Numbered from the stretch's first letter, positions 50,656 to 59,371 are shown. The stretch: DNA of 64,000 bases from Haloarcula rubra (GCF_019599465.1 NZ_RKLR01000008.1:1-64000); one strand, 5' to 3'. A program made the numbers and translations. Notes: generated from the sequence alone by a model not told the origin.

Positions 50656-52461
50656 TCAGTTGTCCTCACGCCATCGATTAGCACACTCACAGCAGGTCAA
50701 CATCCGCGTCGGTGGTTCGTCGATAGAACGCAGCTGGACGAGGCGATAGTGTGCCCGGTCGTGAGTACACTTCGGACACGTCGCACTTGTCGATGGGAGG
50801 ATGATATCCGGCTCTGAGGTAGCCGTCGTTGCGACATCTTCCTGCCGCTCTGCGACACCCACGAGTTCGCTGGCTGCTGTCGACGCTGGCGCGGATTCAC
50901 TCGGTGACTGCAATGCAGTTCCGAACAACGCATCATCACGAATGAGCGCCCAGAATCGGCGTTTCCCTGGAGGAATCGGAGTCGTGTGTATGGCCTGCCC
51001 GCCATCGGGAACGACCAACTGTTCGTCACCGGCCTCAGGAGTATCAGTGACCTCTAATCCAGCCGGTTCAGGGTCAGAATCCGGTGCTGACGTATTCGCG
51101 ACCACTTCTTGGATAGTAACATTGACCGCTTGACTGGAGGCATCCTCGTCGACGTCGACGGTGACGACGTTATCCTGAGTCCGCCACCACTCGGGGAGTG
51201 GAATCGCGCCACCTTCTTCGTAGATTTCCGTCGCCTTCAGCCACTCACCGGCATCGACGCCGTTGCCCTCCGACTCATCAAGCCGGTCGGGTGGCGTATG
51301 GACCGGACGAGAAACCTTCTCGACACCAGGCGCACCCATAGCCGGGATCGTCTTCGCCGAATGCACTTGATGGGGTTGTTCGATTCCACGCTTGACGTTG
51401 CGCTCTTTGACCGCTTCCCAGTCGACATCAGCGATGTCGCCGCGCGGCGCCGGCCCATCTCCCCGGTCTATGACGGTAATGAGCGTCTCAGAATCCGCCG
51501 CAAGCGTGGCTTGGTCGTTGTACTTTCCGACCTTTCCGCCGACGATTCGGACGAGGTCGCCTTCGTGGAGGATGACATCCTGCCCTGAGCGGGTCCAGAT
51601 AGTGAACTTGATTGTCCCCGTGTCGTCTTTGATGATGCCGACCTGCTGTTGAGACGACGATTTTGGCTGCCAGAGTGTCGTGACCTCGCCCTGAATGTCG
51701 GCCTCAACGTTGTACTTCGATGGGATTACAGGGACCGTCGCGATTGGCTGAATAACGCCTGCCTCCTGGAAGCACTCATCCTGAAGGTTCGACATAGCTG
51801 TGTAGAGTGATTGCCCACCGAGAACCTTGCCCGCAAGGCGATGTTCGAGCGCCTCAAGTGTTGGGCCAGTGAGCAACCGATCAGACAGTTTCGCGGCCGT
51901 CTCGCGAACGGTAGCTGCCGTCTCACCGTCGAGTCGGGCAAAGGGGTCGTAGCGAGTGAGTCCGGCGCCGAGCACGCGGTCCAAGTAGTCCTCCCGACGA
52001 TTGCGCTGCTCATCGAGGATTTCATCGCGTCGACGAGCCTCTCGGTCGATACCGATTACAGCTGCAGCCAAGGCTTTCTCACGCTGGCGTTTGCGCTCGG
52101 ATCGAAGCCCATGCAGGCGCTCTTGCGCTTCCAGTGGGAGGCCAGTGAGATCCTCGTCAGCCAGATCTATCGGGTCGATATCCGTGGCAACGCTCGTTCG
52201 GAGGCTAGCGTTCACCCAGTGGGCGTCGAGTTCTACCTGACCGGTACCTTCGATTGGCTCCCCGAATTCATCGTATTTGGGCTCGGAGCGAGCGGCGAGC
52301 AACAGTTCGCCGGCGTTCTCCAAGCGAGTCCCCAAGCAGTCACTCTGCAGATGCGGACTCGCGTAGAGGCCGCGCATATCTAATTCGTCGAAGCGGCTAC
52401 CTTGCTCGATTTCTGTGTTCGTCAGTCGGTTCTGTCCACGCTGTCTGTAGTTGGCTCTCAT
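50656..52461 (-). CDS. OB-fold protein fused to a TFIIS-like zinc ribbon
   Basis: A 601-residue protein. Residues about 1-230 are helical and charged (RLHGLRSERKRQREKALAAA, a probable coiled coil). About 240-335 forms an OB fold of RPA type: NVEADIQGEVTTLWQPKSSS, VGIIKDDTGTIKFTIWTRSG, LHEGDLVRIVGGKVGKYNDQ. An acidic linker follows. The last 40 residues are a TFIIS/TFS ribbon with C562-P-K-C565 and C590-x-x-C593, and the hallmark RSIDEPPTRML including the acidic pair D581-E582 that activates RNA cleavage in RNA polymerase. I know no standard family with this combination. ATG 52461 is chosen (MRANYRQRGQ). Confidence 0.8.
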   Translation of the reverse strand: MRANYRQRGQNRLTNTEIEQGSRFDELDMRGLYASPHLQSDCLGTRLENAGELLLAARSEPKYDEFGEPIEGTGQVELDAHWVNASLRTSVATDIDPIDLADEDLTGLPLEAQERLHGLRSERKRQREKALAAAVIGIDREARRRDEILDEQRNRREDYLDRVLGAGLTRYDPFARLDGETAATVRETAAKLSDRLLTGPTLEALEHRLAGKVLGGQSLYTAMSNLQDECFQEAGVIQPIATVPVIPSKYNVEADIQGEVTTLWQPKSSSQQQVGIIKDDTGTIKFTIWTRSGQDVILHEGDLVRIVGGKVGKYNDQATLAADSETLITVIDRGDGPAPRGDIADVDWEAVKERNVKRGIEQPHQVHSAKTIPAMGAPGVEKVSRPVHTPPDRLDESEGNGVDAGEWLKATEIYEEGGAIPLPEWWRTQDNVVTVDVDEDASSQAVNVTIQEVVANTSAPDSDPEPAGLEVTDTPEAGDEQLVVPDGGQAIHTTPIPPGKRRFWALIRDDALFGTALQSPSESAPASTAASELVGVAERQEDVATTATSEPDIILPSTSATCPKCTHDRAHYRLVQLRSIDEPPTRMLTCCECANRWREDN

Positions 52462-52890
52462 TGCTTGAAACACCAGGTGAGGCGCGAAGGCCACGATGTC
52501 ACCATCGCCACCTCTCGAACTCCCTCAGCCCCCTTTGGGGGCAAATACTGGCGTGAGTGACTGGCCGAGACGCAAATCTCTCTCACCGCTATGGTTATAT
52601 CCAAGTCAAGCGTATCCGAAAATGGACCTTGAACGGTCCTACATAAGGTAGGAAGGCAAACCTCGCCTTTCCTTTCGATACTTCTGAGCCGATGCTGGGG
52701 TCGAGATTCGAGTTCAAACACGGTTCCCAATAATCCGTCCGACAAGCCGAAGCCAGTCTTCACGGTAGATGTGTGGATTTTGTGTGGCTATCCATCTATA
52801 ATCGCCAGACTGCGACGCATCCAGCAGCTACAGTTATACTCAGTTCGAGCGTTGTAGAGACCGGAAAGCATCGGCTTGCTTTCTTACCTT
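52462..52890. other. Divergent promoter region between two OB-fold genes
   Basis: A 429-base gap. It holds a shared element copy for the minus gene (52524-52552) and small dyads at 52625-52640 (GGACC/GGTCC) and 52651-52673 (GGAAGGC/GCCTTTCC). Sequence near 52590-52610 (TATGGTTATATCC) is TATA-like. No gene is seen. Confidence 0.4.
52524..52552 (-). promoter_or_regulatory. Shared upstream element, copy 11, with C/G dyad
   Basis: Coding strand CCAGTATTTGCCCCCAAAGG-GGGC, about 80 bases before ATG 52461. The CCCCC run pairs with GGGGG to form a hairpin-capable dyad. Confidence 0.5.
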
Positions 52891-54780
52891 ATGTACAGCG
52901 ACAGCAACAGCGATCGCTCCAACGAGGACGATCACAAGAAGAGCGGTAGTACCGACACCCACCATGTCGACGTTCCCCGGTCCCCGTATGTCCGACGCTA
53001 CATGGGCCTCGATGCGGTCGAGGCTCGCAGTGACGACATTCCTTCAGACTGGGACGTGGCTGGGCAAGAAAGCGCAACGCTCTCCGAGAGCGACTGCTAC
53101 GGATGGTTCGATGGGCAACCCATGGTTCCCTCCCGTAGCGACGAACGGAGGGCAGAGATCAACGTGATTGGCAGCGCACCCGATGCACTGTCCGAACCTG
53201 ACTCTGTTCCGCCGAGCAGCGCGCTCATCCTGAAAGGCGCAGACAAACTCACCGATCCGACTGGCGACCAGTTAGTTGGTGTGTCCTCTGGCCTAGATGA
53301 ATCTCACCCCAGTGGTTCCGCTGATACCACGACGCCAACGGACCAGAAGCTCGTCCCGTGGAATCAACTCGATTTCCGGACGCTTCGACTCCGTTCGCGT
53401 GACTACATCCCGAAAGCAGAGCAGACGCCTGCGTCTGCTTTGGGGATAGAACCGACCGACCTCGAAGTATCACTCCCGGATGGTTCGACGCTCCCACTCG
53501 GAGCAATCGTTCCAAACCCGGAGCAGTACTCGCGGTCCTCGATTCCAGGCATCGAACGCCGACTTGCACTCGATTACGAGCTCAAGAAGGTGACCAACGG
53601 AATCGACCAACACGGTCAGACGTCTGGCGTTGCTGCTGTACTCGATGCACACACTGATGCCTTAGCGATCTATCGCGAGGAGCAGAACAGCATCTTCCCA
53701 CAGCGACGTAGCGAGCGATTCGAACAATCGATTCAGGAACAGTCAGACCCGCTTCGAGAACTCGAAGCAAGCTATCCTGAGAGTGTGCCTAAAGTCCTAG
53801 CTGAAGCCAAGCGCTTCTACACGGACTTCCGGCATGCCCACGAAATTCGAACGAAGACGCCTGTCCAGATGGCATCCGTCTTAGCACGCTGCGTGTTAGA
53901 TGGACGCGATCTCTCATCTGCAGTCCTGACCCAGTCAGAACTGGAGAAACACGATCCTCGGAACGTACTGAAGATCGGCAACATCCAGTACACCAATACC
54001 TACTCTACGAGAGGGTATGTCTCCACTCAGGGACGAGTGAAGCGAGTGTATTATCCGGATAATCCGAAGATCAAGTTCGGATTTATTCTGGAGGATGATT
54101 CCGGCTTCGCGTACGTTGCAGTCTGGAAACCCAGCGAACGAGTCATCACCCGTTCGACTTCGGATCCAGACGATGCCGACGGCGAGGTGATTGTGTCTGA
54201 GAGCATCTTTGTGGAGCCGAATGAAGGCGATTTGGTTCGTCTCACGGACTTCCGCAAAGACGAATTCAACGACCAGCCCTCGCTAAATTCTCGATGGGAT
54301 AGCGACATTCGCATCCTCGAGAAAGCCACGCGAACGTCGACGAGGCGACCGCCAACGCAACACCGCCCCACTCCTCCGACCCACAAGCGCAGCAACGCTG
54401 CCAGTGAAGACGAGTCTACGGGCGAATCTGCGAACGCAATGGCGAGATACACTGGCGATACCTCGACTGAATGGCCCGATTCGGACTGGCTGAATTGGAT
54501 TATGTCTGCCGAGATAGCTACCGTCACCCGTCAATCGACGATAGCGCAACCCACCGCCGGTGAGACTGTCTCCAACGGAGCGGATGAGCAGACTGATACC
54601 CACCTATCTTCGGATAGTGCATGGGATTCCTCAGCCTGCTGGGTGTGCCAACAGCAATCCGGCTCGATGTCCTACGACAGCGATGTCCGGGCGTTCTATC
54701 ACCTAATCTGCCTCGACCGTGCTGGTGTCGACAGCTGCTCTGAGTACGAAGAACTCCGGTCCCAGGAGGTTCACCACTGA
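52891..54780 (+). CDS. OB-fold (RPA-like) protein with C-terminal zinc finger
   Basis: A 629-residue protein. The first 270 residues are polar with little predicted structure. A helical region (about 270-370: VPKVLAEAKRFYTDFRHAHE, VQMASVLARCVLDGRDLSSA) leads into an OB fold (about 375-475: YVSTQGRVKRVYYPDNPKIK, FGFILEDDSGFAYVAVWKPS, EGDLVRLTDFRKDEFNDQPS). Near the C-terminus is CWVCQQQSGSM with a later HLICLDRAG, a possible zinc finger. The plan parallels the OB-TFIIS protein encoded divergently from it, but the end module differs. It probably binds single-stranded DNA. ATG 52891 is used. Confidence 0.7.
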   Translation: MYSDSNSDRSNEDDHKKSGSTDTHHVDVPRSPYVRRYMGLDAVEARSDDIPSDWDVAGQESATLSESDCYGWFDGQPMVPSRSDERRAEINVIGSAPDALSEPDSVPPSSALILKGADKLTDPTGDQLVGVSSGLDESHPSGSADTTTPTDQKLVPWNQLDFRTLRLRSRDYIPKAEQTPASALGIEPTDLEVSLPDGSTLPLGAIVPNPEQYSRSSIPGIERRLALDYELKKVTNGIDQHGQTSGVAAVLDAHTDALAIYREEQNSIFPQRRSERFEQSIQEQSDPLRELEASYPESVPKVLAEAKRFYTDFRHAHEIRTKTPVQMASVLARCVLDGRDLSSAVLTQSELEKHDPRNVLKIGNIQYTNTYSTRGYVSTQGRVKRVYYPDNPKIKFGFILEDDSGFAYVAVWKPSERVITRSTSDPDDADGEVIVSESIFVEPNEGDLVRLTDFRKDEFNDQPSLNSRWDSDIRILEKATRTSTRRPPTQHRPTPPTHKRSNAASEDESTGESANAMARYTGDTSTEWPDSDWLNWIMSAEIATVTRQSTIAQPTAGETVSNGADEQTDTHLSSDSAWDSSACWVCQQQSGSMSYDSDVRAFYHLICLDRAGVDSCSEYEELRSQEVHH

Positions 54781-54949
54781 ACACCACTGGAACCGTCGTT
54801 TGGATCTCAAGGTACGTCTCTCTCACCAACGAGAGTGCTGCAACTGTCCAACAGAACTGTAACGACCACTAACACCCCCCGAGTTCAGCGACGAACTCAG
54901 ATCTCTATTCTTCCCTTCGATGGCTCATGAACGGGAGTATGCTCTTGTC

Positions 54950-54991
54950 TTAACCAACAATTCGGTTCTTTACCCACCCAGTGTTGGTTAA
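54950..54991. promoter_or_regulatory. 42-base dyad: TTAACCAACA-22-TGTTGGTTAA, copy 2
   Basis: Same arms and spacing as 47227-47268. It lies in the large gap after the second OB-fold gene, so the two copies bracket the PCNA-TFB-OB module (47.3-54.8 kb). Confidence 0.65.
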
Positions 54992-55050
54992 TGCGTTGTA
55001 AGAAATGCGCCCATTGAGTTCTTGAGTCAGTCGAATTGCGAGATTGATAT

Positions 55051-55085
55051 CTCCCGCGCGCTAAAGCGCGAGGATTCCTCCATCA
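55051..55085 (-). mobile_element. Possible right-end remnant of an IS200/IS605-type element
   Basis: A hairpin with 6-bp arms CGCGCT-AA-AGCGCG (55057-55070) within CTCCCGCGCGCTAAAGCGCG, followed by AGGATTCCTC. On the minus strand this is the text found after tnpB genes in haloarchaeal IS1341-type elements, where it forms part of the guide (omega) RNA. No tnpB protein can be read upstream, so only the end would remain. Confidence 0.35.
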
Positions 55086-55603
55086 GGGGTTCTGCTACCG
55101 ACCCACAGAGGCAATTTGCGGGCTCGTACGCACTTCTTTGGGACTCCACACAGGCCATCGACGGTATGAATCGCTCGGTAGCAAGGAGTTCTCAAGATGG
55201 GAGCGGATTCACCGCTGCGGCAACAATTGAAGATCGCTATCGATTGGATAGACCCAACCATATCGATAAGAATCAGGCACCGTTGCAACTGTTGTAACTC
55301 TGGAGTCATTATATCAATCCCCGCTAAAGAGTGCATTGCGGAGAAAGCCTGAATCGAAGCCCTGCAATGCACCGCTTGCTGGTGAGATAGCCCTCCATAG
55401 TCAGCCCACCAAATTACCCCTCGTCGATAACGGGACAGGGGTCATGGCCCTCCAATGTGTCAGCCCTCCTGCTGGCGCTCGTTAGATACCCTCCCAATCA
55501 TGATCCATAGCCAGATTTTGAAGAGTAGCACAGTTTCAACAGCCAACGAAGCACCCGATGTGCCTAGCTGTGGGAAGACGAATACTCCAGATAACAGTTC
55601 ACC

Positions 55604-56077
55604 ATGAGCACGGATGTAGCGCAGTCAGAAGACTGGTATCAAGTACGACTCACGCTGCCGTGGGTCGTGCCAGGGGCACCAGGCGTCCAAGACGCAATCA
55701 ATATCGCCGTGGCGGAGGTTGGCCGTCGTGCAGACGCCTCAGCGGTTCGTTCTGCCGATATTTCGGTCCAAGACGTTGCCTGCCCAAGCTGTAGCTGGGA
55801 GATGGAAGCAGTGCTTTGCACACACGGCTACGCCATGGTCGTACTGGACATTACAGTGGAGATAGAGGCCAGCTCAGTAGATGAAAGCACGACCCTGGTC
55901 AAACGCGAACTCGGCTCTCGGATGAAAGATATCCCATTAACAGTCGTCGACTCGATCCCCGTCGACGACATCGAGGACTCGTCGGTCTCGTTCGCGGAGC
56001 TCGGTCTTCCAGCAGAGAATCGTCAGGAGACTACAGAGCCTTCCACTTCCAGCAACATACACAAATCCGGTTCGTAA
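55604..56077 (+). CDS. DUF555-like protein
   Basis: A 157-residue protein. The pattern VQDAINIAVAEVGRRADASA, V-A-C-P-S-C-x-W-E-M-E, then VVLDITVEIEASSVDESTTL and KRELGSRMKDIPLTVVDSI follows the DUF555 (UPF0212) family of archaea position by position. It keeps the CPxC pair that would be half of a zinc site. The family's function is unknown. The copy is diverged and carries an extra acidic tail of about 40 residues. It stands alone in an A+T-rich region. Confidence 0.65.
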   Translation: MSTDVAQSEDWYQVRLTLPWVVPGAPGVQDAINIAVAEVGRRADASAVRSADISVQDVACPSCSWEMEAVLCTHGYAMVVLDITVEIEASSVDESTTLVKRELGSRMKDIPLTVVDSIPVDDIEDSSVSFAELGLPAENRQETTEPSTSSNIHKSGS

Positions 56078-56411
56078 CAGGACATTGTCTTGAAATTGTA
56101 TCAAAATTATTGAAGATAGTGAATATCAAGCTCTGAGTTTTTCTTACTGCGTCCCCTACTAATGTTCGTGTCCTCATAACCCTCCTAATCAGATGAGGGC
56201 ACTATGCACCCTCCTACTTGGGCCTGATACTCGCTGTCAGAAGTTTCGGAAAAGAGTATACCAGCAGCACTTTTGACGACACGCCAGTCGAGAGTCTATG
56301 TATCGTATACTCGCTTAAATATGACCTACACACAGAGTCGAAGTCAGCGTCCGTACGTATACAATCCACTTGTAAATCTCTACTAAGCAAGGACAACCAG
56401 AACTGGGGCTC
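56078..56411. other. A+T-rich intergenic stretch with CCCTCC repeats
   Basis: No gene is supported. At 56180-56216 ACCCTCCTA occurs twice around GATGAGGGCA; the second copy is the reverse of the word TAGGAGGGTGC at 27530. Confidence 0.35.
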
Positions 56412-58007
56412 CTACTGAGCTGGCGTCTCGGGAACGTCCATGTCGGCTACCAGTTCGTCTACAGCGTCCTCAACCGCCGACTCGACGTCTTCCGTATTCC
56501 CCTCGTAGACAGCCAACACAGCGTCTGCTTCCTCCGTCTCACCGCTTTCCAGTGCGCCCAGTCGGTCCTGCGTAGCGTCCAGCGTCTCTGCTACCCACGA
56601 ATCCCGAACCGCTTCGTCCACCACCGAAATGTGTTCAGGCTGGAGCGAGACGTTGATTCCGTAATCCGTTTCGTAGCTGTGTATCTTCCCGATTACAGCC
56701 ACATAGCAGGGTGTCTCGGTCGAAGAGAGGACCTGCATTGCCTCCGGCTGGTACTCACCAGCGTAGACACTGACCGATTCAGAAGCCGCCATGACCGTCC
56801 CGCGCCAGTACTCTGAGTCCGTCCCGACATCCTTCGTCTCCATGAGCGTTCCTACGACGAAGACCCGGTTGGCTGCTTCACCGGAGGGGAGCAGTGAGAA
56901 GTTCGGCGCTCGGTCCTCCTCACCGTCTTCGGGACGGGTGAAGGAGTGCGTCGCCTGATTCAGGTCCTGTGCAAAGACACGCTTGGCCGGTTGGCGCTGC
57001 GTTCGTGCCGGATCGAGGGCACCGTCTTCCAGACCAGGCTGTTCACTGGAGTAGACTGTCTGGGCCACATCGTCGACGAGGAAGTAGTCGCCGATGACCG
57101 GACCACTGACCTCGAAGGTTCGGCCGATGAGCTGGTCTCGGAAGGCGTTGAGTACGACAGTGGGATCCACTGTTTCCATCGCCATCTCGATAGCTTCCTC
57201 CAGGCTCATGCCAGTGACCGCTTCGGTCATTTCGTCGTTGAACAGCGCCCGGACTGCCGACTGACCATCGTCGAGAATCGCCTTGATACGAAGGTCGAAC
57301 TCACCATCGACCTCACCGTGTTCAGCACAGCGGCCGTTCGTCACCAGTCGACTGCAGTTCTCCTCCGGGCAGCGCTTGATGAGCCCAGAGCCATCCTCGA
57401 TGGCGACGAGCGTCCCGGTGGCACTCACAGAGCCGTCGACCGGGATGACTTCCTGTTCGGCCTCTACGACGCTACTGGCTTTGTTGAGCGAGATACTGAA
57501 TTTGCCCTCGTACTCGTTGGTGATGACCGACGAGAAGTCGTAGGTCACACCTTCTTCGAGAGTCGGGAGCTCGTCGGTGTTCTTCGCCCACTTGACGAAC
57601 TTCATCTGGGAACTCTCGTCTGCCACGAGGCCGACCTGAGCCATGGAGTCATGCGTTACATCCCAGAGGTCGATGACCTGTGCTCGAACGTCCACCCACT
57701 CTTCGTCGCCGAGGTCCGCTATCTCACGGAGGAGCGTTCGGTCGAAGTCTTCTGACCGACCGCCACTGGAACTGTAGCCCGCCAGAGCCGCGAGGTCCTC
57801 GGAGACGTCGTCGTCCGAAAGGTCGAACTCATCGATGAGCTTGCGAACGACCGCCACCTGTGCGTCGTCGACAGGCACCTTGAACGCGGTCATCGACTCC
57901 ATCTGCTCTTCGACCGATGCCGGCGACATGTCGACACCGATTGTCTCGAATTCGCCGCTGATGTTTGCCGCACGGGACGCTACGTCGGAATTGGTGTTGA
58001 CACTCAT
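56412..58007 (-). CDS. rpa: RPA-RPAP fusion protein (single-stranded DNA binding)
   Basis: A 531-residue protein that should coat single-stranded DNA during replication and repair. It starts MSVNTNSDVASRAANISGEF. OB fold 1 is at about 125-200 (WVDVRAQVIDLWDVTHDSMA). A second region has a zinc finger (RCPEENCSRLVTNGRCAEHG), typical of haloarchaeal Rpa, followed by OB text to about 340. From about 390 (NRVFVVGTLMETKDVGTDSE, CYVAVIGKIHSYETDYGINV, DSWVAETLDATQDRLGALES) it matches the RPA-associated protein (RPAP, COG3390). In haloarchaea these are usually separate neighbouring genes; here they form one chain. Two copies of the shared element lie upstream. Confidence 0.85.
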   Translation of the reverse strand: MSVNTNSDVASRAANISGEFETIGVDMSPASVEEQMESMTAFKVPVDDAQVAVVRKLIDEFDLSDDDVSEDLAALAGYSSSGGRSEDFDRTLLREIADLGDEEWVDVRAQVIDLWDVTHDSMAQVGLVADESSQMKFVKWAKNTDELPTLEEGVTYDFSSVITNEYEGKFSISLNKASSVVEAEQEVIPVDGSVSATGTLVAIEDGSGLIKRCPEENCSRLVTNGRCAEHGEVDGEFDLRIKAILDDGQSAVRALFNDEMTEAVTGMSLEEAIEMAMETVDPTVVLNAFRDQLIGRTFEVSGPVIGDYFLVDDVAQTVYSSEQPGLEDGALDPARTQRQPAKRVFAQDLNQATHSFTRPEDGEEDRAPNFSLLPSGEAANRVFVVGTLMETKDVGTDSEYWRGTVMAASESVSVYAGEYQPEAMQVLSSTETPCYVAVIGKIHSYETDYGINVSLQPEHISVVDEAVRDSWVAETLDATQDRLGALESGETEEADAVLAVYEGNTEDVESAVEDAVDELVADMDVPETPAQ

Positions 58008-58112
58008 GGTCGTCTCTCTGAAGGGATTCACGAGGTGAACCGGTACGAGATGCGAGACCTCGATAGTCGTGACATCACAACTATCTCTCGGACCTGCTCC
58101 GCCCCACATCCC

Positions 58113-58142
58113 CTCAGCCCCCTTTGGGGGCTAATACGCGGG
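58113..58142 (-). promoter_or_regulatory. Shared upstream element, copy 12
   Basis: Coding strand CGCGTATTAGCCCCCAAAGG-GGGCTG, about 125 bases before ATG 58007; perfect 7-bp dyad AGCCCCC/GGGGGCT. Confidence 0.5.
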
Positions 58143-58283
58143 AAATGCGAAGCGGGTTTCTGAGAAGTGTCTCACTGACCCTACGGCCGAGGTCGGGAGA
58201 AAAACGCTGATTCGCCCCGGTTGTAAGCGAGCAACGTTGGAACCAATCGGCGGACGAGTGTAATTCGAACCACCCCTGATTCC

Positions 58284-58312
58284 CTCAGTCTCCTTTGGGG
58301 TCAAATACGCGG
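58284..58312 (-). promoter_or_regulatory. Shared upstream element, copy 13
   Basis: Coding strand CGCGTATTTGACCCCAAAGG-AGAC, about 295 bases before ATG 58007; the dyad is imperfect here. Confidence 0.45.
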
Positions 58313-58371
58313 GAAGAGCGAAGTGGGTAGCTGAGAAAATTTCTCATCGGTCGTATCAGAGGGTTCTACGG

Positions 58372-58800
58372 TCACTCCCAGAACGCCTGAATACGCTCAT
58401 CCAACTCCGACAGAATATCCGAAATCACTGTACGCCAATCACTTTCGAACTCCATGTCTTGGTCGGGCGTCATTGCGTCGGGCGGTGGGTGAAAATGCAC
58501 CCGGTCGTTGTGGCTGTTCGGATGACAATCCCATCTGCACTCCCACGAGTTCCCGTCCCGATACTGTTCCGAGTAGTGAACGTTGAAATCATCCGTTTTG
58601 AACCACCGAATGCGAAGATATGCACGCTCTATGGCAGCCGGAAAATATCCGAGAGCGTACTCGGCGACGACCACGTTTGGGGCATACTCAGGGCGGTACT
58701 CTACAGCCTCGAAACGAGTACTCCCGCGGAGACGTCGTCCGATCCGTTCTAAGACATCGCTATCGATGCCACCAACGCCGTCTGTGTCCCCCTCAGGCAT
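58372..58800 (-). CDS. Probable toxin-like protein (DUF6516-type pattern)
   Basis: A 142-residue protein. After an acidic start it has GYFPAAIERAYLRIRWFKTD, DFNVHYSEQYRDGNSWECRW and a His-rich stretch DCHPNSHNDRVHFHPPPDAM, then DWRTVISDILSELDERIQAF. Pattern and partner fit the DUF6516 group of small proteins encoded after HTH proteins in archaea and thought to be toxins; the name is recalled, not checked. Its ATG 58800 lies inside the end of the upstream regulator gene (overlap of 8 bases), so the two are coupled. Confidence 0.6.
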   Translation of the reverse strand: MPEGDTDGVGGIDSDVLERIGRRLRGSTRFEAVEYRPEYAPNVVVAEYALGYFPAAIERAYLRIRWFKTDDFNVHYSEQYRDGNSWECRWDCHPNSHNDRVHFHPPPDAMTPDQDMEFESDWRTVISDILSELDERIQAFWE

Positions 58801-59371
58801 CGATTGTCTCAGTATGCCCGCCAGACGTATCCTCGCGGCGAGCAGCATCCAACAGCGCTGCTCTCTCTTCGAGAGTCTTCCAGTTTGATACCGCTTCCCA
58901 GATGTCCTCTACTGACTCATCGTAGCTCTCATCGACAAGAGAGACATCGTCGGGAGAGTCGACTTCGAAGCGTTCTCGATACTCCGTGGCCGCATCGAGC
59001 GTCTCTTTGAGACGTGCCACAATCTCTGTCTCTGAGTACCGTTGGCGAATCTGCTCGATTCTGCGCCACTTCAGATAGGAGTTGTTTCGCTCATATCGTA
59101 CAGGCCGTCCGGACAGCTCACGCACCATCCCCATCTCAGCAAACCACTGGAGATAGTCGCGAGCAGTCTCTGTATCACAGTCTGCTCGCGTCGCGATGGT
59201 CGACACCTTCGTTGGCTCTCGCAGCTGCATGATGACGTCCAGCATCCGCTCTCTGGTCGGTCCTTCCTTCAGTACATCGTCGGGAGACTCCCACGCATCG
59301 AAGTCAGGGGCTTCTTCATCGTCTCCCGGTATATCCTGAGGGGTATCGGTCAAATCCATATTCGAGATCAC
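58793..59371 (-). CDS. Winged-helix protein, probable antitoxin (DUF7342-like)
   Basis: A 192-residue protein. A helix-turn-helix spans about 40-95 (ERMLDVIMQLREPTKVSTIA, DTETARDYLQWFAEMGMVRE, wing SGRPVRYERNNSYL), followed by a long helical part (RRIEQIRQRYSETEIVARLK, ERFEVDSPDDVSLVDESYDE). The overlap with the next gene fits an antitoxin-toxin operon whose product represses its own promoter. The start could also be ATG 59359 (MDLTDTPQDI). Confidence 0.65.
   Translation of the reverse strand: MISNMDLTDTPQDIPGDDEEAPDFDAWESPDDVLKEGPTRERMLDVIMQLREPTKVSTIATRADCDTETARDYLQWFAEMGMVRELSGRPVRYERNNSYLKWRRIEQIRQRYSETEIVARLKETLDAATEYRERFEVDSPDDVSLVDESYDESVEDIWEAVSNWKTLEERAALLDAARREDTSGGHTETIDA

Larger units (their letters stand above)
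54781..55603. other. 823-base gap: dyad, IS605-like end remnant, C-rich repeats
   Basis: It contains the 42-base dyad (54950) and CCCGCGCGCTAAAGCGCGAG at 55053-55072, which in reverse resembles the right end of haloarchaeal IS200/IS605 (IS1341-type) elements just after tnpB. Several CCCTCC words follow between 55389 and 55500. Reading frames here are short and unconvincing. I see no intact gene. Confidence 0.45.
58008..58371. promoter_or_regulatory. RPA upstream region with duplicated promoter segment
   Basis: Two segments of about 72 bases, 58111-58183 and 58282-58354, are about 80% alike (CCCTCAG(C/T)C(C/T)CCTTTGGGG... AATACGCGGGAA...GCGAAG(C/T)GGGT). Each holds a shared element copy. This looks like a tandem duplication of the rpa promoter; nothing else is seen in the gap. 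Confidence 0.6.

Noticed and set aside
56214-56418. Overlapping 60- and 66-codon frames on both strands at 56214-56418
   Set aside because: No coding character in either; the region is A+T-rich and probably intergenic.
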